Source: a virus. Taken from it: a stretch of DNA of 23,741 nt. The stretch is taken from positions 1 through 23,741 of IMG/VR virus record IMGVR_UViG_3300036792_000085, one strand, 5' to 3'. The notes under the pieces were generated by a model. It had not been told where the DNA came from. It searched no databases and saw nothing but the letters and a program-made list of their open reading frames with translations. The number at the start of each line of letters is the position of its first letter. Position 1 is the stretch's first letter. Shown here piece after piece: positions 13,337 through 21,228 of this stretch. A program made the translations under genes and the position numbers.

Positions 13337-13848
13337 ACGAACGCCTCCTCGAACTTCATGGTGATGCTGTAGAGCAGCGAGCCGTCCTCGATCATGTCGC
13401 CATAGGCGAAGTTCCACGAGGAACAGATGACGTTCTCCGCTTCGGTCGAGCGTGGCGGGGTCCAGCTGAACACCTCGACCCCGTTGCGGGCCTTCACGAA
13501 GGCGAGCACGTCATTGGCCGTTTGTGCGATCACGTTCTTGATGTCGACCGTCCACATGCGTGCCTGCGTGTTGATGCCGGCCGGGCGGCGCTGCGCGTAG
13601 CCGTCGCCGAACTGCGCCTTGATCACGGACGGTTCGAGGTCGTAGCTGGCACTGGTCACGCACCAGTCGAATATGAGCCCCGACGCGACAAGCGGCACGG
13701 GCAGCCACTTCATTGTGCGCAGCGACTCCCACGGCGGCTGCACCGGCAGCGACACCGGCAGCGGCAACGGCGACGGCGAATGGAACGCGGGCGGCCAGGA
13801 CGGCGCGAGCGGCTGGGCCGGAAAGTCGGCAGAGACGGGATCGCTCAT
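13333..13848 (-). CDS. M: Minor tail protein, lambda M-like, with proline-rich N-terminus
   Basis: A 171-residue protein of the lambda gpM family, which joins the tip to the tape measure. The conserved part begins near residue 60 (FDWCVTSASYDLEPSVIKAQ, then FGDGYAQRRPAGIN) and ends ITMKFEEAFV. Lambda gpM is about 109 residues, so about 60 N-terminal residues are extra; they are proline-rich (FPAQPLAPSWPPAFHSPSP, LPLPVSLPVQPP). The start at 13848 overlaps the tape-measure stop (ATGA) but lacks a ribosome site; a later ATG (Met46, MKWLPVPL) also lacks a well-spaced one. G/C-rich third positions support translation of the extension. Confidence 0.9.
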   Translation of the reverse strand: MSDPVSADFPAQPLAPSWPPAFHSPSPLPLPVSLPVQPPWESLRTMKWLPVPLVASGLIFDWCVTSASYDLEPSVIKAQFGDGYAQRRPAGINTQARMWTVDIKNVIAQTANDVLAFVKARNGVEVFSWTPPRSTEAENVICSSWNFAYGDMIEDGSLLYSITMKFEEAFV

Positions 13849-16004
13849 GGTGAAGTCGGGGCCAGCAGCCCGCCCGTGCGCTTCTCGTTGGCGATGGTCT
13901 GCTTGACCACGGCCGAGATACGTTTGCCGAGTTCGATGGCGCGCTGGCTGTCGCCCTTCGTGTCCTCGCTCGTATGGTCGTTGTGCAGGTGAACATTCAC
14001 GGCGACACTGGTACCGCCGCCCATGCCACCCGCGCCGGCGTCGGTGACGATGTTCCCCGCCACGCTCGGGATGAAGTACTCCTTGCGTCCCGGCAGTTCG
14101 TTGACCGGATAGATGAAGCCTGGCGAGACGGGGCCGCCCGACATCCTGCCGCCGCCGATCAGGCCGGCGAGACCACTGATCCAGCCCGTCGCGCCGCCGC
14201 CGCTGACGGCCTTGAACAACGGCGCCATCACGTTCTGGTAGACCAGCATCTTCGCCATGTCCGCGAGCATGTCGCTGATCATCTGGCCGAACGATTCGCT
14301 CGCACCCTTGGTGGCGAAAATGAAGTCGACAAAGGCATCAGTCGCCTTCTTGCCGAAGCCTTCGACCGCTCTCTGAAGGTCTTCAAGCTGGCTCTTGAGC
14401 GTGCTGGTGTCGCTCTTGGACAGCGCCTGCTTCAGGGTGTCCGACGCCCTGGCCTGCGCTTTCTGCAGCTGGTCGAAGGTCAGGAAGCCCGCCTCGTAGG
14501 ATTCGGCCAGCTTGTCCATCTCGTCGGCCCATACCTGCGTTGGATCGATGGCGTCCTTCACGGTCTTGGCGTACTCGCGCAGCGTCTCGATGTGCTGCAC
14601 CCATGCCTTGTCGGCCTCGTCGATCACCTTCTGTTCGGCCTGCTTCTGGTCGGTCTGCTGCTTCTGCGCAGCGGTGAGCCTGACGTAAGCTGTCGTCAGG
14701 TCCATCAGGTTCTGCTGCTGGTCCTTCGTCATCTTCGCGAACTTCGGATCGGTCATCAGTTCCTGCATCACGTCGCCGTTGGCGGCCGCCTTGCGCAGCT
14801 GCTCGGACAGCGATTCGAGCATGCGCTCGTAGTCGCTGACCTTTTCCGTCGCCTTGCGGTGCGCTTCCGCGTTGGCGTCCAGCTGGCCGGTGTAGTCCAG
14901 CACCGCCTTGCCCGTCGATGCGGCGCGCTGCGCGACCTTGCCCCACGCGGCATCCTCACCGGCCACGCGTTCTTCAAGCGACTGCTGGTGGGTGCCCATC
15001 AGCCTGTCGATCTTCGTGTTGGCGTCCGCGATCTGTCCCGCACCTTTCTGCCATGCCGCACCGATCTGCTCGCCGGCGTCCTTCATGCTGATCTGGCCGG
15101 TAACGAGTTTGGTCATCGCGCCGTCGAGCGCCACGAGAAACTGGCCCGCCGAGCCGACAGCGGTACCGAGCCCGTACACCACCGCGATAAAGGACCTGAT
15201 GGTTTCAGCGACCACCTTCAGGGTGGAATTCAGCGCCGTGCCTTCCGTGCTGAAGTCGCGCATCACGTCGATCACGAACTCGAAGGCCGGTTCAAGCTGC
15301 TGCGCCAGCTGCGCGGCTGCGCCCTCGGACATCACGCTCATGCGGTGCATGTTGTCGCTCAGTTCGCCCATCGCGTCGGCCGTGTCCTGCGAGATCACGA
15401 GCCCGAGCTTTTCCGCCTCGGCGGTCGCGGCGTTCAGACCGGCCGCGCCCTGGTTGAGCAGCGGGATCAGGTTCACGCCCTGCTTGCCGAAGACCTCGGT
15501 GGCGACCGCCGCTTTCTGCGCACCGTCCTGAAACTTGCTGAAGGCGGTCGCGATATCCTTGAACGCGTCGGCCGGGTTCTCGGCCTGAAGATCCTTGACA
15601 TTGAGCCCGAGCGCGCGGAATGCCGCGGCCGAATTCGACAGCGGATCGCGGGCATCGAGCAGCGATTTTTCCAGCCCCTTGAAGCCAAGCGCGAGATCGT
15701 CCATCTGCACGCCCGCGAACTGGCCCGCGTAGGCAAGCCCCGACAGCGCCTCGGTGGATGCGCCGATCTTCTGCGCCATCTTGCCCATCGCGTCGGCCTG
15801 CTCGATGGCCTGAGCGATCTTTTCGGCGAAGCCCTTGGCGAACTCGGTGGCGTACTCCATGCCGGTCATCACGGCTTCGGCCAACGTCGATTCCTGGATC
15901 GACTTCAGCGACTCCGAGATCGTGCCCTGCGCCTTCTGCATGTCGGTGCGCAGCTGCGACACATCGGCGGCCAGCTGGAAGATCAGGGTTCCTGCGGATG
16001 CCAT
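13845..16004 (-). CDS. H: Tail tape measure protein, lambda H-type
   Basis: A 719-residue protein that sets tail length and is ejected with DNA. It opens MASAGTLIFQLAADVSQLRTD, a typical tape-measure start, then shows long helical heptad-like stretches and Gly-rich turns. FIAVVYGLGTAVGSAGQFLVA (about residue 280) and the MAPLFKAVSGGGATGWISGL region near residue 620 are candidate membrane-interacting segments. The C-terminal part (about residues 580-620, FIFATKGASESFGQMISDMLA) resembles the lambda-type tape-measure end. At about 0.15 nm per residue, the tail would be near 108 nm. GGAGGT lies a few bases before ATG 16004. The GT frameshift product ends just upstream. Confidence 0.93.
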   Translation of the reverse strand: MASAGTLIFQLAADVSQLRTDMQKAQGTISESLKSIQESTLAEAVMTGMEYATEFAKGFAEKIAQAIEQADAMGKMAQKIGASTEALSGLAYAGQFAGVQMDDLALGFKGLEKSLLDARDPLSNSAAAFRALGLNVKDLQAENPADAFKDIATAFSKFQDGAQKAAVATEVFGKQGVNLIPLLNQGAAGLNAATAEAEKLGLVISQDTADAMGELSDNMHRMSVMSEGAAAQLAQQLEPAFEFVIDVMRDFSTEGTALNSTLKVVAETIRSFIAVVYGLGTAVGSAGQFLVALDGAMTKLVTGQISMKDAGEQIGAAWQKGAGQIADANTKIDRLMGTHQQSLEERVAGEDAAWGKVAQRAASTGKAVLDYTGQLDANAEAHRKATEKVSDYERMLESLSEQLRKAAANGDVMQELMTDPKFAKMTKDQQQNLMDLTTAYVRLTAAQKQQTDQKQAEQKVIDEADKAWVQHIETLREYAKTVKDAIDPTQVWADEMDKLAESYEAGFLTFDQLQKAQARASDTLKQALSKSDTSTLKSQLEDLQRAVEGFGKKATDAFVDFIFATKGASESFGQMISDMLADMAKMLVYQNVMAPLFKAVSGGGATGWISGLAGLIGGGRMSGGPVSPGFIYPVNELPGRKEYFIPSVAGNIVTDAGAGGMGGGTSVAVNVHLHNDHTSEDTKGDSQRAIELGKRISAVVKQTIANEKRTGGLLAPTSP

Positions 16005-16008
16005 GACG

Positions 16009-16538
16009 TTACCTCCACGCGGCGATCTCGTCCTCGACACTCAGTTCGAGGGGCTTCGATTCAGGGGGCGCGGCGGGCTTCGCGGCCTGCGCCAGCAGAT
16101 GACCCCAGCACATCAGTTCGAACGCGCTCATACCTTTCCTGACCGCGCCGGCCGTCATATGCAGATGGGCGGCCACCGCAAAGACGAGGCGCGTTACCGG
16201 AGCGGTCAGGCTTTTCCCACGTCATCGGCGCTGACGCCATTCACGCGCGCGACGGCGTTCAGCAGGTTGATGCGATCCTGAAAGGCACGCGCCGGCAGAC
16301 GCGCGAGCAGATCCGGCGTGAAGCGCTCGCCGTTCGCGCCGGTGGCCGCCTCGCACAGCAGGTCGGCCATCATGGCGCGGATGTCCTTCAGGTCCGCGCT
16401 CCGGGTGGCGATGCGCTCCAGCGTGTCGGCGCCCACGTCGCGCACCGTCACGTCGCCAAAGCAGCGCGTCTTGACGATCTCGCTGTGAAACTCGAGATCA
16501 AAGCCCGATGGCGAGGCCGGTTGGGAAAGATCGGTCAT
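16009..16538 (-). CDS. Tail assembly chaperone GT, made by -1 ribosomal frameshift
   Basis: Reading G from 16538 to the heptamer GGGAAAA (16218 to 16212) and slipping back one base opens a second frame from 16212 to the TAA at 16011-16009, with no stop in between. This adds 67 residues after GK, beginning SLTAPVTRLVFAVAAHLH and including MSAFELMCWGHLLAQAA and a VEDEIAAW end, giving about 176 residues. In lambda the GT product binds the tape measure and recruits the tube protein. The T frame fills the whole gap between G and the tape-measure ribosome site. An internal ATG at 16131, with AGGA upstream, could give a 40-residue T-only peptide. Confidence 0.88.
16206..16538 (-). CDS. Tail assembly chaperone G
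   Basis: A 110-residue acidic-helical protein between the tail tube gene and the tape measure, the standard position of the lambda G-type chaperone. It begins MTDLSQPASPSGFDLEFHSE, includes VTVRDVGADTLERIATRSADL, and ends NAVARVNGVSADDVGKA just after the slippery site. It coats the tape measure during tube assembly and is not expected in mature virions. AGGAG lies eight bases before the start at 16538 and overlaps the upstream tail-tube stop. Most ribosomes would end here, and a fraction would make the GT product. Confidence 0.9.
   Translation of the reverse strand: MTDLSQPASPSGFDLEFHSEIVKTRCFGDVTVRDVGADTLERIATRSADLKDIRAMMADLLCEAATGANGERFTPDLLARLPARAFQDRINLLNAVARVNGVSADDVGKA
16212..16218 (-). 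promoter_or_regulatory. -1 frameshift slippery heptamer GGGAAAA
   Basis: On the - strand the zero-frame codons are GTG GGA AAA GCC TGA, so the heptamer reads G GGA AAA, allowing both tRNAs to re-pair as GGG AAA. It lies two codons before the G stop. Lambda uses GGGAAAG at the same place. A small stem, ACCG/CGGT (16206-16203 and 16199-16196), follows five bases downstream and may assist. Confidence 0.88.
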
Positions 16539-16548
16539 GGGCGGGCTC

Positions 16549-17481
16549 CTACGAGGCGGTGACCTGTGCCGACGAGATCACGGAACCGGGGATACCCTTG
16601 AAGTTCGGCGTCACTGTCACGGTGTAGCTGCCGGCCGTCGCATACGTGTATTCCTTCGTGACCGTGCCGGCCGGTAGCGTGTCGGTCGTTTCGTCGCCGT
16701 AGTCAATCGCGAAGTTCGAGGCATGCCCGCCCGTCTCGGTGAGGGTGACTGTCACGGCGAGCGGCGACGGACCCGAGAGCGGCGCGACGGCCACCGTCAG
16801 CACATACGGACAGGCCGCCGCCTGCGACGGCTGCGTGAGGATCGGCTTGCCCGTGATCTTGAGCGTCGCGGCACCATGCACCGCCTGATCGACCCCGCCC
16901 GTCTCGTTGATGGACTGCACGATCACCGGCAGCGTGCGCACCGCGCCGTTGCGATAGATGATCTCGAACATGCGTTCCTCGCCATCGTCGTAGGCTTCCA
17001 GCAGGGCGAGATAGTCCGGGTCGGTCGGATCGATGAAGAAGTCGAAGGTGAGCGTGCCCGGATCGCGGAACCCGACGAGCGAGGTTTTTTCCTCGTCGCA
17101 CAGGGTCGTGGTGTCGATGCTGGTCGCCGGCGTCTGGTTGATCTGGTAGGACTGTGCGCATACGTCAGCGAACGCGTTGATGGTCCACGCGGCATCCTTG
17201 CCGAGGGTCGCGGTCTCCGCCGACGTGTCGCTCTGCGCGAGCGATGCGGCCTTGGCATCCTTGTCGAGGTTCTGGATCACCCACTCCTGATTGTCAATCG
17301 AGGTCCAGCCCGAGCCCGTGATATAGACCGGCGCGCCGTTGGCGACCTTCGACACGTCATCGAACACGACCACGCACGGCGTCGAGGCGCTGGCGCTCGT
17401 GAGCTTGCCGCTCGCGACCGGCGCGGCGTTCGGGTTTTCCAGATACATCTTCGTGTTCTGCGCGCTGATGGCCTTTTTCAT
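16549..17481 (-). CDS. Major tail tube protein with C-terminal PKD/Ig-like domain
   Basis: A 310-residue tail tube subunit, the equivalent of lambda gpV by position and build. Residues 1-220 form the tube domain, with a strand-rich section (SLVGFRDPGTLTFDFFIDP, then YLALLEAYDDGEERMFEIIY) and GAATLKITGKP near its end. The last 85 residues form an Ig-like fold of PKD type (FAIDYGDETTDTLPAG, then KEYTYATAGSYTVTVTPNF), whose 'Y-x-A-G-x-Y-T-V-T-V' strand is diagnostic. Lambda gpV also carries an Ig-like domain at this end, displayed on the tail surface. An extra Ig-like region (TSASASTPCVVVFDDVSKV) lies near the N-terminus. GAGGTG precedes the start, which overlaps the DUF3168 stop (ATGA). Confidence 0.9.
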   Translation of the reverse strand: MKKAISAQNTKMYLENPNAAPVASGKLTSASASTPCVVVFDDVSKVANGAPVYITGSGWTSIDNQEWVIQNLDKDAKAASLAQSDTSAETATLGKDAAWTINAFADVCAQSYQINQTPATSIDTTTLCDEEKTSLVGFRDPGTLTFDFFIDPTDPDYLALLEAYDDGEERMFEIIYRNGAVRTLPVIVQSINETGGVDQAVHGAATLKITGKPILTQPSQAAACPYVLTVAVAPLSGPSPLAVTVTLTETGGHASNFAIDYGDETTDTLPAGTVTKEYTYATAGSYTVTVTPNFKGIPGSVISSAQVTAS

Positions 17482-17846
17482 TGCGACACCTCTTCAGGTT
17501 GCGGTGGCTGGGTCCAGGTGGTGATGTCGATCATCGTTCGATGAAGACGTGTGTCCTGCTCGTAGAGGTCCTGTTCGTTCTCGACAAGCGGTGGATCGGG
17601 ACAGGCGCGCAGCGCGGCGATGGCGGTTTCCATGTTGGCGAGCGCGTCCTTGTGGGTCTTCGCATAGCTGTCGATGCGATAGCGCACCTGATCGGCCTGC
17701 TGATAGCCGCAGATCGTGTTCACCGGCCCCTGCCAGATGCGCTGGAACACGAGATACGGCTCGGGTGTGCCCTGCGCCACGAGCATTAAAAAAGCCCTGT
17801 CGGGCAGGGCCTGGTTCAGTGCGGCGGCGATCTCGCTCTCGGTCAT
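17478..17846 (-). CDS. Tail terminator / completion protein (DUF3168)
   Basis: A 122-residue protein of the DUF3168 tail-completion group, which caps the tube at the head side. It begins MTESEIAAALNQALPDRAF; LVFQRIWQGPVNTICG and YRIDSYAKTHKDALANMETAI follow the family pattern of 'Y-x-F-x-x-i' then 'r-i-q-i-d-x-y-a' and a helix. The start at 17846 is preferred over more upstream codons because GGGAGG lies just upstream and it overlaps the preceding stop (ATGA). Codons 14-19 encode a hairpin running into T6, annotated separately. The AGG and TTA codons used there are unusual for these genes. Confidence 0.88.
   Translation of the reverse strand: MTESEIAAALNQALPDRAFLMLVAQGTPEPYLVFQRIWQGPVNTICGYQQADQVRYRIDSYAKTHKDALANMETAIAALRACPDPPLVENEQDLYEQDTRLHRTMIDITTWTQPPQPEEVSQ
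17788..17810 (-). terminator. Intragenic terminator-like hairpin in the late operon
   Basis: On the - strand, GCCCTG (17810-17805) and CAGGGC (17799-17794) form a 6-bp GC-rich stem around CCCGA and run straight into TTTTTT (17793-17788). This has the form of an intrinsic terminator, yet it lies inside the DUF3168 coding sequence. It could end untranslated or non-antiterminated late transcripts, or be silent when ribosomes follow polymerase closely. Confidence 0.6.
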
Positions 17847-18367
17847 AGCGGACCTCCCGGCTCGTACCTGACACCGTTCTTCTTGCACCACGCGGCGATG
17901 CGCTTCTGCAGGGACGCGTTCATCGCCGTGCCCGCTGCGGTCTGCTGCGCGAGCGCGGCCGGCTGGAGCCACGGTTTCGCTGCCATCTTCGAGGTGCCTT
18001 TCTCAAGGAAACGTCCATAGAACGGGTCCCAGCCGTAAGGCTTCCTGACGCCGTGGATGGTCTGCGGCGTGCTGTCGACTCCCTTGGTCTTCAGCTGCAC
18101 GTTCACGGTGACCGCGTAATAGCCCTTGACCTTGGCCGTGCGCATGCCGGCTGCGAGCACGCCCGAATAGCGGTTCGGCTTGCCGTTCGCGCCGGGATGG
18201 TTGAACAGCAGCGAGACGTTGGTCTGCGCCTGCTTGAGGATCGGGGCGGCGGCGGCCTTCAGGGCGCTGGTGAGCATCGAGCGCTGCATCTGGTCGGGCA
18301 GCGTCCGGAGAAACTGTTCGAGTTCGGCCAGACCTTCGACCTTCGAATCGACGGTGATCCACTTCAC
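17843..18367 (-). CDS. HK97 gp10-like minor tail / neck protein
   Basis: A 174-residue protein of the HK97-gp10 family, which works at the head-tail junction or tail terminus. It has the family helix pair (VEGLAELEQFLRTLPDQMQR, then ALKAAAAPILKQAQTNV), a beta-rich middle (YYAVTVNVQLK) and the conserved PFYGRFLEKGTSKMAAKPWLQPA, the family's 'F-E-x-G-T-x-k-m-x-a-x-P-f-l-x-p-A'. The start is GTG at 18367, supported by AAGGAGG seven bases upstream and overlap with the preceding stop (GTGA). The stop overlaps the DUF3168 gene (ATGA). Confidence 0.9.
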   Translation of the reverse strand: MKWITVDSKVEGLAELEQFLRTLPDQMQRSMLTSALKAAAAPILKQAQTNVSLLFNHPGANGKPNRYSGVLAAGMRTAKVKGYYAVTVNVQLKTKGVDSTPQTIHGVRKPYGWDPFYGRFLEKGTSKMAAKPWLQPAALAQQTAAGTAMNASLQKRIAAWCKKNGVRYEPGGPL

Positions 18368-18705
18368 GGCGAACCTCCTTCAGTGATGACACCCGAGCCG
18401 CACATGATCTGCGCCTCCCTGTGAAGTCCCTGCACGGGCAGGATGGCGTCGATGTTGTAGATCGTGCCGGCGCATACGATGCGCAGCGACGGATCGAGAT
18501 CATCGCGCCAGCGCACGCGGATGCGCGTGGTGATGCCCGCGCGGAATTCAGAGGCGGTCAGATACTCGCGACCGCTCACCGGCTCGATAGAACCCCATAC
18601 CCTGAACGCCACGACCCATTCATCGACGATGATCTCGCCCGCGTCGTTCTTCAGCTTCACGGCACGCTCGAAGGTGAGGCGATAACGTATCCGGCCGGCC
18701 TGCAT
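18364..18705 (-). CDS. Head-tail joining protein (SPP1 gp16 / HK97 gp7-like stopper)
   Basis: A 113-residue beta-barrel-type head completion protein. Family marks are GRIRYRLTFERAV at the N-terminus, VWGSIEPVSGREYLTA in the middle and RIVCAGTIYNIDAIL followed by a HREAQIMCGSG end, corresponding to the 'W-a-x-i-x-x-l-s-G-r-E' and 'r-i-x-x-x-g-r-x-y-x-I' pattern of the Phage_H_T_join family. It seals the connector and provides the tail docking site. GGAGT lies eight bases before the start at 18705. It overlaps the gp10-like gene downstream and lies two bases after the connector gene. Confidence 0.9.
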   Translation of the reverse strand: MQAGRIRYRLTFERAVKLKNDAGEIIVDEWVVAFRVWGSIEPVSGREYLTASEFRAGITTRIRVRWRDDLDPSLRIVCAGTIYNIDAILPVQGLHREAQIMCGSGVITEGGSP

Positions 18706-18707
18706 GA

Positions 18708-19283
18708 TCAGACTCCGAACGTGAGGCGGAACGGGTCCATCAGACGCACGGCGCGCGGATTCTCGTTCAGCCCGTACTGGCTCTGCTGCGCTTCGCGGTT
18801 CTCGTAGGCGTCGCCCACGTATTCGAGGATCGCCAGCTTCAGGTTCGGCGGACAGGTATCGTCAGCAAAGCCCGTCGCATACGTCACGCGGTAGAGCGTG
18901 GCTGACGGCAGCGCCTTCGTGCTGAGTACCAGCTGTTCGGTACCGGGTATGAAGGTGGTCACGGTGATGCCGTACTCGACGGGATCGAGCACGGTCTCGG
19001 TGCCCTCGCTGTCGATGGCGCTCAGTGCCGACACCGACGCGACCGGTTGCACGGGCACATGAATCGCATTGCGCGCGACCTCACACCCGCACACCATCAC
19101 CGTGACCTCGCCCGCCAGTAGCGTAAGCCCGGTGTACTGCTCGACACTCTGGCGCGAGGATGGCAGGTAGACCGCTTCGAGCAGGCCGTCATCATCGTCC
19201 GTGTCGATGCGGCAGTGCTGCTTGGCGAGATCGAGCGGAACAGGTTCGGCCGCATCTTTCGCGGCGATGACGACGGCTTCCAT
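18708..19283 (-). CDS. Head-tail connector (HK97 gp6-like adaptor)
   Basis: A 191-residue connector protein of the gp6-like family, forming a ring under the portal. The N-terminus has the family pattern VPLDLAKQHCRIDTDDDDGLL, then VYLPSSRQSVEQYTGLTLL. A middle strand region (HVPVQPVASVSALSAIDSEG) and VTYATGFADDTCPPNLKLAI follow, ending in a helix (LEYVGDAYENREAQQ). GGAGG (19288-19292 on the - strand) precedes the ATG at 19283. It starts 12 bases after the capsid gene stop, and its product is placed between portal and stopper. Confidence 0.92.
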   Translation of the reverse strand: MEAVVIAAKDAAEPVPLDLAKQHCRIDTDDDDGLLEAVYLPSSRQSVEQYTGLTLLAGEVTVMVCGCEVARNAIHVPVQPVASVSALSAIDSEGTETVLDPVEYGITVTTFIPGTEQLVLSTKALPSATLYRVTYATGFADDTCPPNLKLAILEYVGDAYENREAQQSQYGLNENPRAVRLMDPFRLTFGV

Positions 19284-19295
19284 GATGCCTCCGCG

Positions 19296-20492
19296 TTACG
19301 AGGACGACTTCGCGCTGCGGGCTGCCTTGGTTTCGCTACCCGGCGCGGCCACCGTGAGCGAACCGGTGGCGAACGCCAGTTGCGAAAATACCGAGAGGCC
19401 GAGCCGTTCCTCGACGAGGATCGTCACCATGTTGCGGCGGAAGTTGTCCACGTCCTCGCGCGACACCTCGACGTTGACCGCCTGACGGTCCCATACCATC
19501 GCCTGACGTGCATCGCCCGTGAGGAACTGGCCCTGCGGCATCGCATAGGTCGAGGCGATGTTCATGTTCCACAGCCGGGGCGACACCGGGGCGAGCGGCG
19601 TGCCGAACAGGTACGAGCCCTGTTCGTTCTTCATCAGCTGGATCGTGGCCCAGTCGAGCGGATTGAGCACGGCGAAAGTCGGGTTGTAGTAGTGCGCCTG
19701 TACTGCCGCCATACCCAGGCGGATGACGTCCACGCTGTTCCAGTCGCCATTGGGTGCGACGAACGCCGCCGCCTGATGGATCAGCCCGTTGATATGACCC
19801 GTCGCGCCGTCGCCGGTGAGCAGTTCGCGGTCCTCTTTCATCCGCACGCCATAGGTCATACGCGTGTTGATGTAGGACTGGAGCATCGGCACGTCATCGA
19901 GCACCTGACGGCTCGCGAGCAGCCAGTGTGCAATCGTGACAACAGGCGCCTGCGCCATCTCGAACTGGAGATCGCTCTGTTTCTTGAGTTGCCCCTCGGT
20001 CTGGTAGTCGGCAATGATGTCGCCGCCTTTCTCACGTGGATACTCGACCATGTTGCTGGTGGTCGTGCCGCCCGGCAGCAGGTCGCGAATCCAGACATCG
20101 TTCATGCCCGGCGCGATGATGTTCGGGCGGATGTCGGGCGCTACCGGGTACTGGTTCGGATCGATCGTCTCGAAGATCGGCGCGACCGCCTTCAGCTGCT
20201 CGCCTTCGAGCGTGACCCGCGCGCGTCCCGCATTACCGCCACCGATCATCGCCTTGAATGCATCGGACTTCACGAAGTACTCGCCGATGGTCTCGGCACG
20301 CGCGCTCTTGCGCCCGACATCCGACAGGCCCGCGTATTTCTGGCACAGGTCGATGATATTGATATCGTGTTTCTGCAACCGTTCTTCGAGCCCCTTGAGT
20401 TCGGTGCGGATTTCTTCGGCGGTCTTGGTCTGCGCGTCGCGCACCTGTCCGAACGTTTCTTCAAGCGCGCGCTTGATTTCTGTCATATCCAT
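19296..20492 (-). CDS. Major capsid protein, HK97 fold
   Basis: A 398-residue HK97-type capsid protein. Residues 1-65 are charged and helical (IKRALEETFGQVRDAQTKT, IRTELKGLEERLQKHD), fitting the scaffolding delta domain cut off by the prohead protease. The mature part follows: IRDLLPGGTTTSNMVEYPRE (E-loop region), then ADYQTEGQLKKQSDLQFEMA, HWLLASRQVLDDVPMLQSYI (spine helix), ELLTGDGATGHINGLIHQA and FAVLNPLDWATIQLMK. These match the family's P and A domains in order. The exact cleavage site and any crosslinking residues cannot be set by eye. AAAGGAG precedes the start at 20492, and the gene follows the protease gene by 12 bases. Confidence 0.95.
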   Translation of the reverse strand: MDMTEIKRALEETFGQVRDAQTKTAEEIRTELKGLEERLQKHDINIIDLCQKYAGLSDVGRKSARAETIGEYFVKSDAFKAMIGGGNAGRARVTLEGEQLKAVAPIFETIDPNQYPVAPDIRPNIIAPGMNDVWIRDLLPGGTTTSNMVEYPREKGGDIIADYQTEGQLKKQSDLQFEMAQAPVVTIAHWLLASRQVLDDVPMLQSYINTRMTYGVRMKEDRELLTGDGATGHINGLIHQAAAFVAPNGDWNSVDVIRLGMAAVQAHYYNPTFAVLNPLDWATIQLMKNEQGSYLFGTPLAPVSPRLWNMNIASTYAMPQGQFLTGDARQAMVWDRQAVNVEVSREDVDNFRRNMVTILVEERLGLSVFSQLAFATGSLTVAAPGSETKAARSAKSSS

Positions 20493-20504
20493 GATGACGC
20501 TCCT

Positions 20505-21224
20505 TTAAGCCTTGATCTGCAAACCACGAATCAGCGACATCACCTCGGCCGCTTCCTCGGGTCCGGCCTTTACGACTACTTCTAGGTCGGGCTTGTCATC
20601 ACCTTTGCCTGCATCACGCAGGACGAGATCGCGCACCCGTGCGATCATCGACTTGGCTTCGATGCGGGTCATGCCTGCTTCACGCAGGATCATCTCCACA
20701 TCTGCGAGGGATTCCAGTTCGTCGGGATCGAAGTCAGCCTTCAGCGAGCCGAGATCGGCCCGCGCGAGCTTGTTGGCCGGCGCGATCACCATCGAGATTT
20801 CCATCAGGTCGAGGTCCGACAGCTTGCGGATCTTGCCGTCCATGTCCGCGCCGCCTGGCTGCACACGGTAGCCAATCGACACGCCATCGAGCGCGCCGGC
20901 CTTCATGTGCTGGTAGACGTCATTGGACATCGACGCGCCAGGCGTGAGCCGCCCGGTAAACTTCAGGCCCACGTCGTCCTCTTTCATGTCGGCGGCCTTG
21001 CCGATCAGGTTGTCCATGAAGTGATTGAACAGCATCGGTACCTGCTGCTTCTTCGCGAGCGACTTCTCAAACGCACCGGGCAGGACGATATCGCCCCACG
21101 AATCGACGTTATTGAACACCGACGCATAGCCCTCGAAGCTGCCCTGACGCGTGGCATCGAACTTGACCTCGATAGTGCTGATGACCGCACCATGCACAAC
21201 GTCTCCGAACTGTTTGCGGCTCAT
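20505..21224 (-). CDS. Prohead maturation protease (HK97 gp4-like)
   Basis: A 239-residue serine protease of the HK97 prohead protease family that cleaves the capsid delta domain and itself. The catalytic His68 (MLFNHFMDNLIG) and Ser116 (LDGVSIGYRV) are at nearly the HK97 positions, with Glu142 (LMEISMVIAPAN) as probable third residue. SFEGYASVFNNVDSWGDIVLPGAF is the family N-terminal signature. The C-terminal 80 residues (LADVEMILREAGMTRIEAK and beyond) are helical. The ATG at 21224 is chosen over upstream codons because AAGGAG lies about seven bases before it and the family begins there. Four bases separate it from the portal stop. Confidence 0.93.
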   Translation of the reverse strand: MSRKQFGDVVHGAVISTIEVKFDATRQGSFEGYASVFNNVDSWGDIVLPGAFEKSLAKKQQVPMLFNHFMDNLIGKAADMKEDDVGLKFTGRLTPGASMSNDVYQHMKAGALDGVSIGYRVQPGGADMDGKIRKLSDLDLMEISMVIAPANKLARADLGSLKADFDPDELESLADVEMILREAGMTRIEAKSMIARVRDLVLRDAGKGDDKPDLEVVVKAGPEEAAEVMSLIRGLQIKA

Positions 21225-21228
21225 GGCA

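Noticed and set aside
13974-16142. A 722-codon open frame on the + strand opposite the tape measure gene
   Set aside because: It lies in antisense register with the tape measure and has the same low-complexity His/Arg/Leu composition. The - strand frame has a strong ribosome site and a recognisable product.
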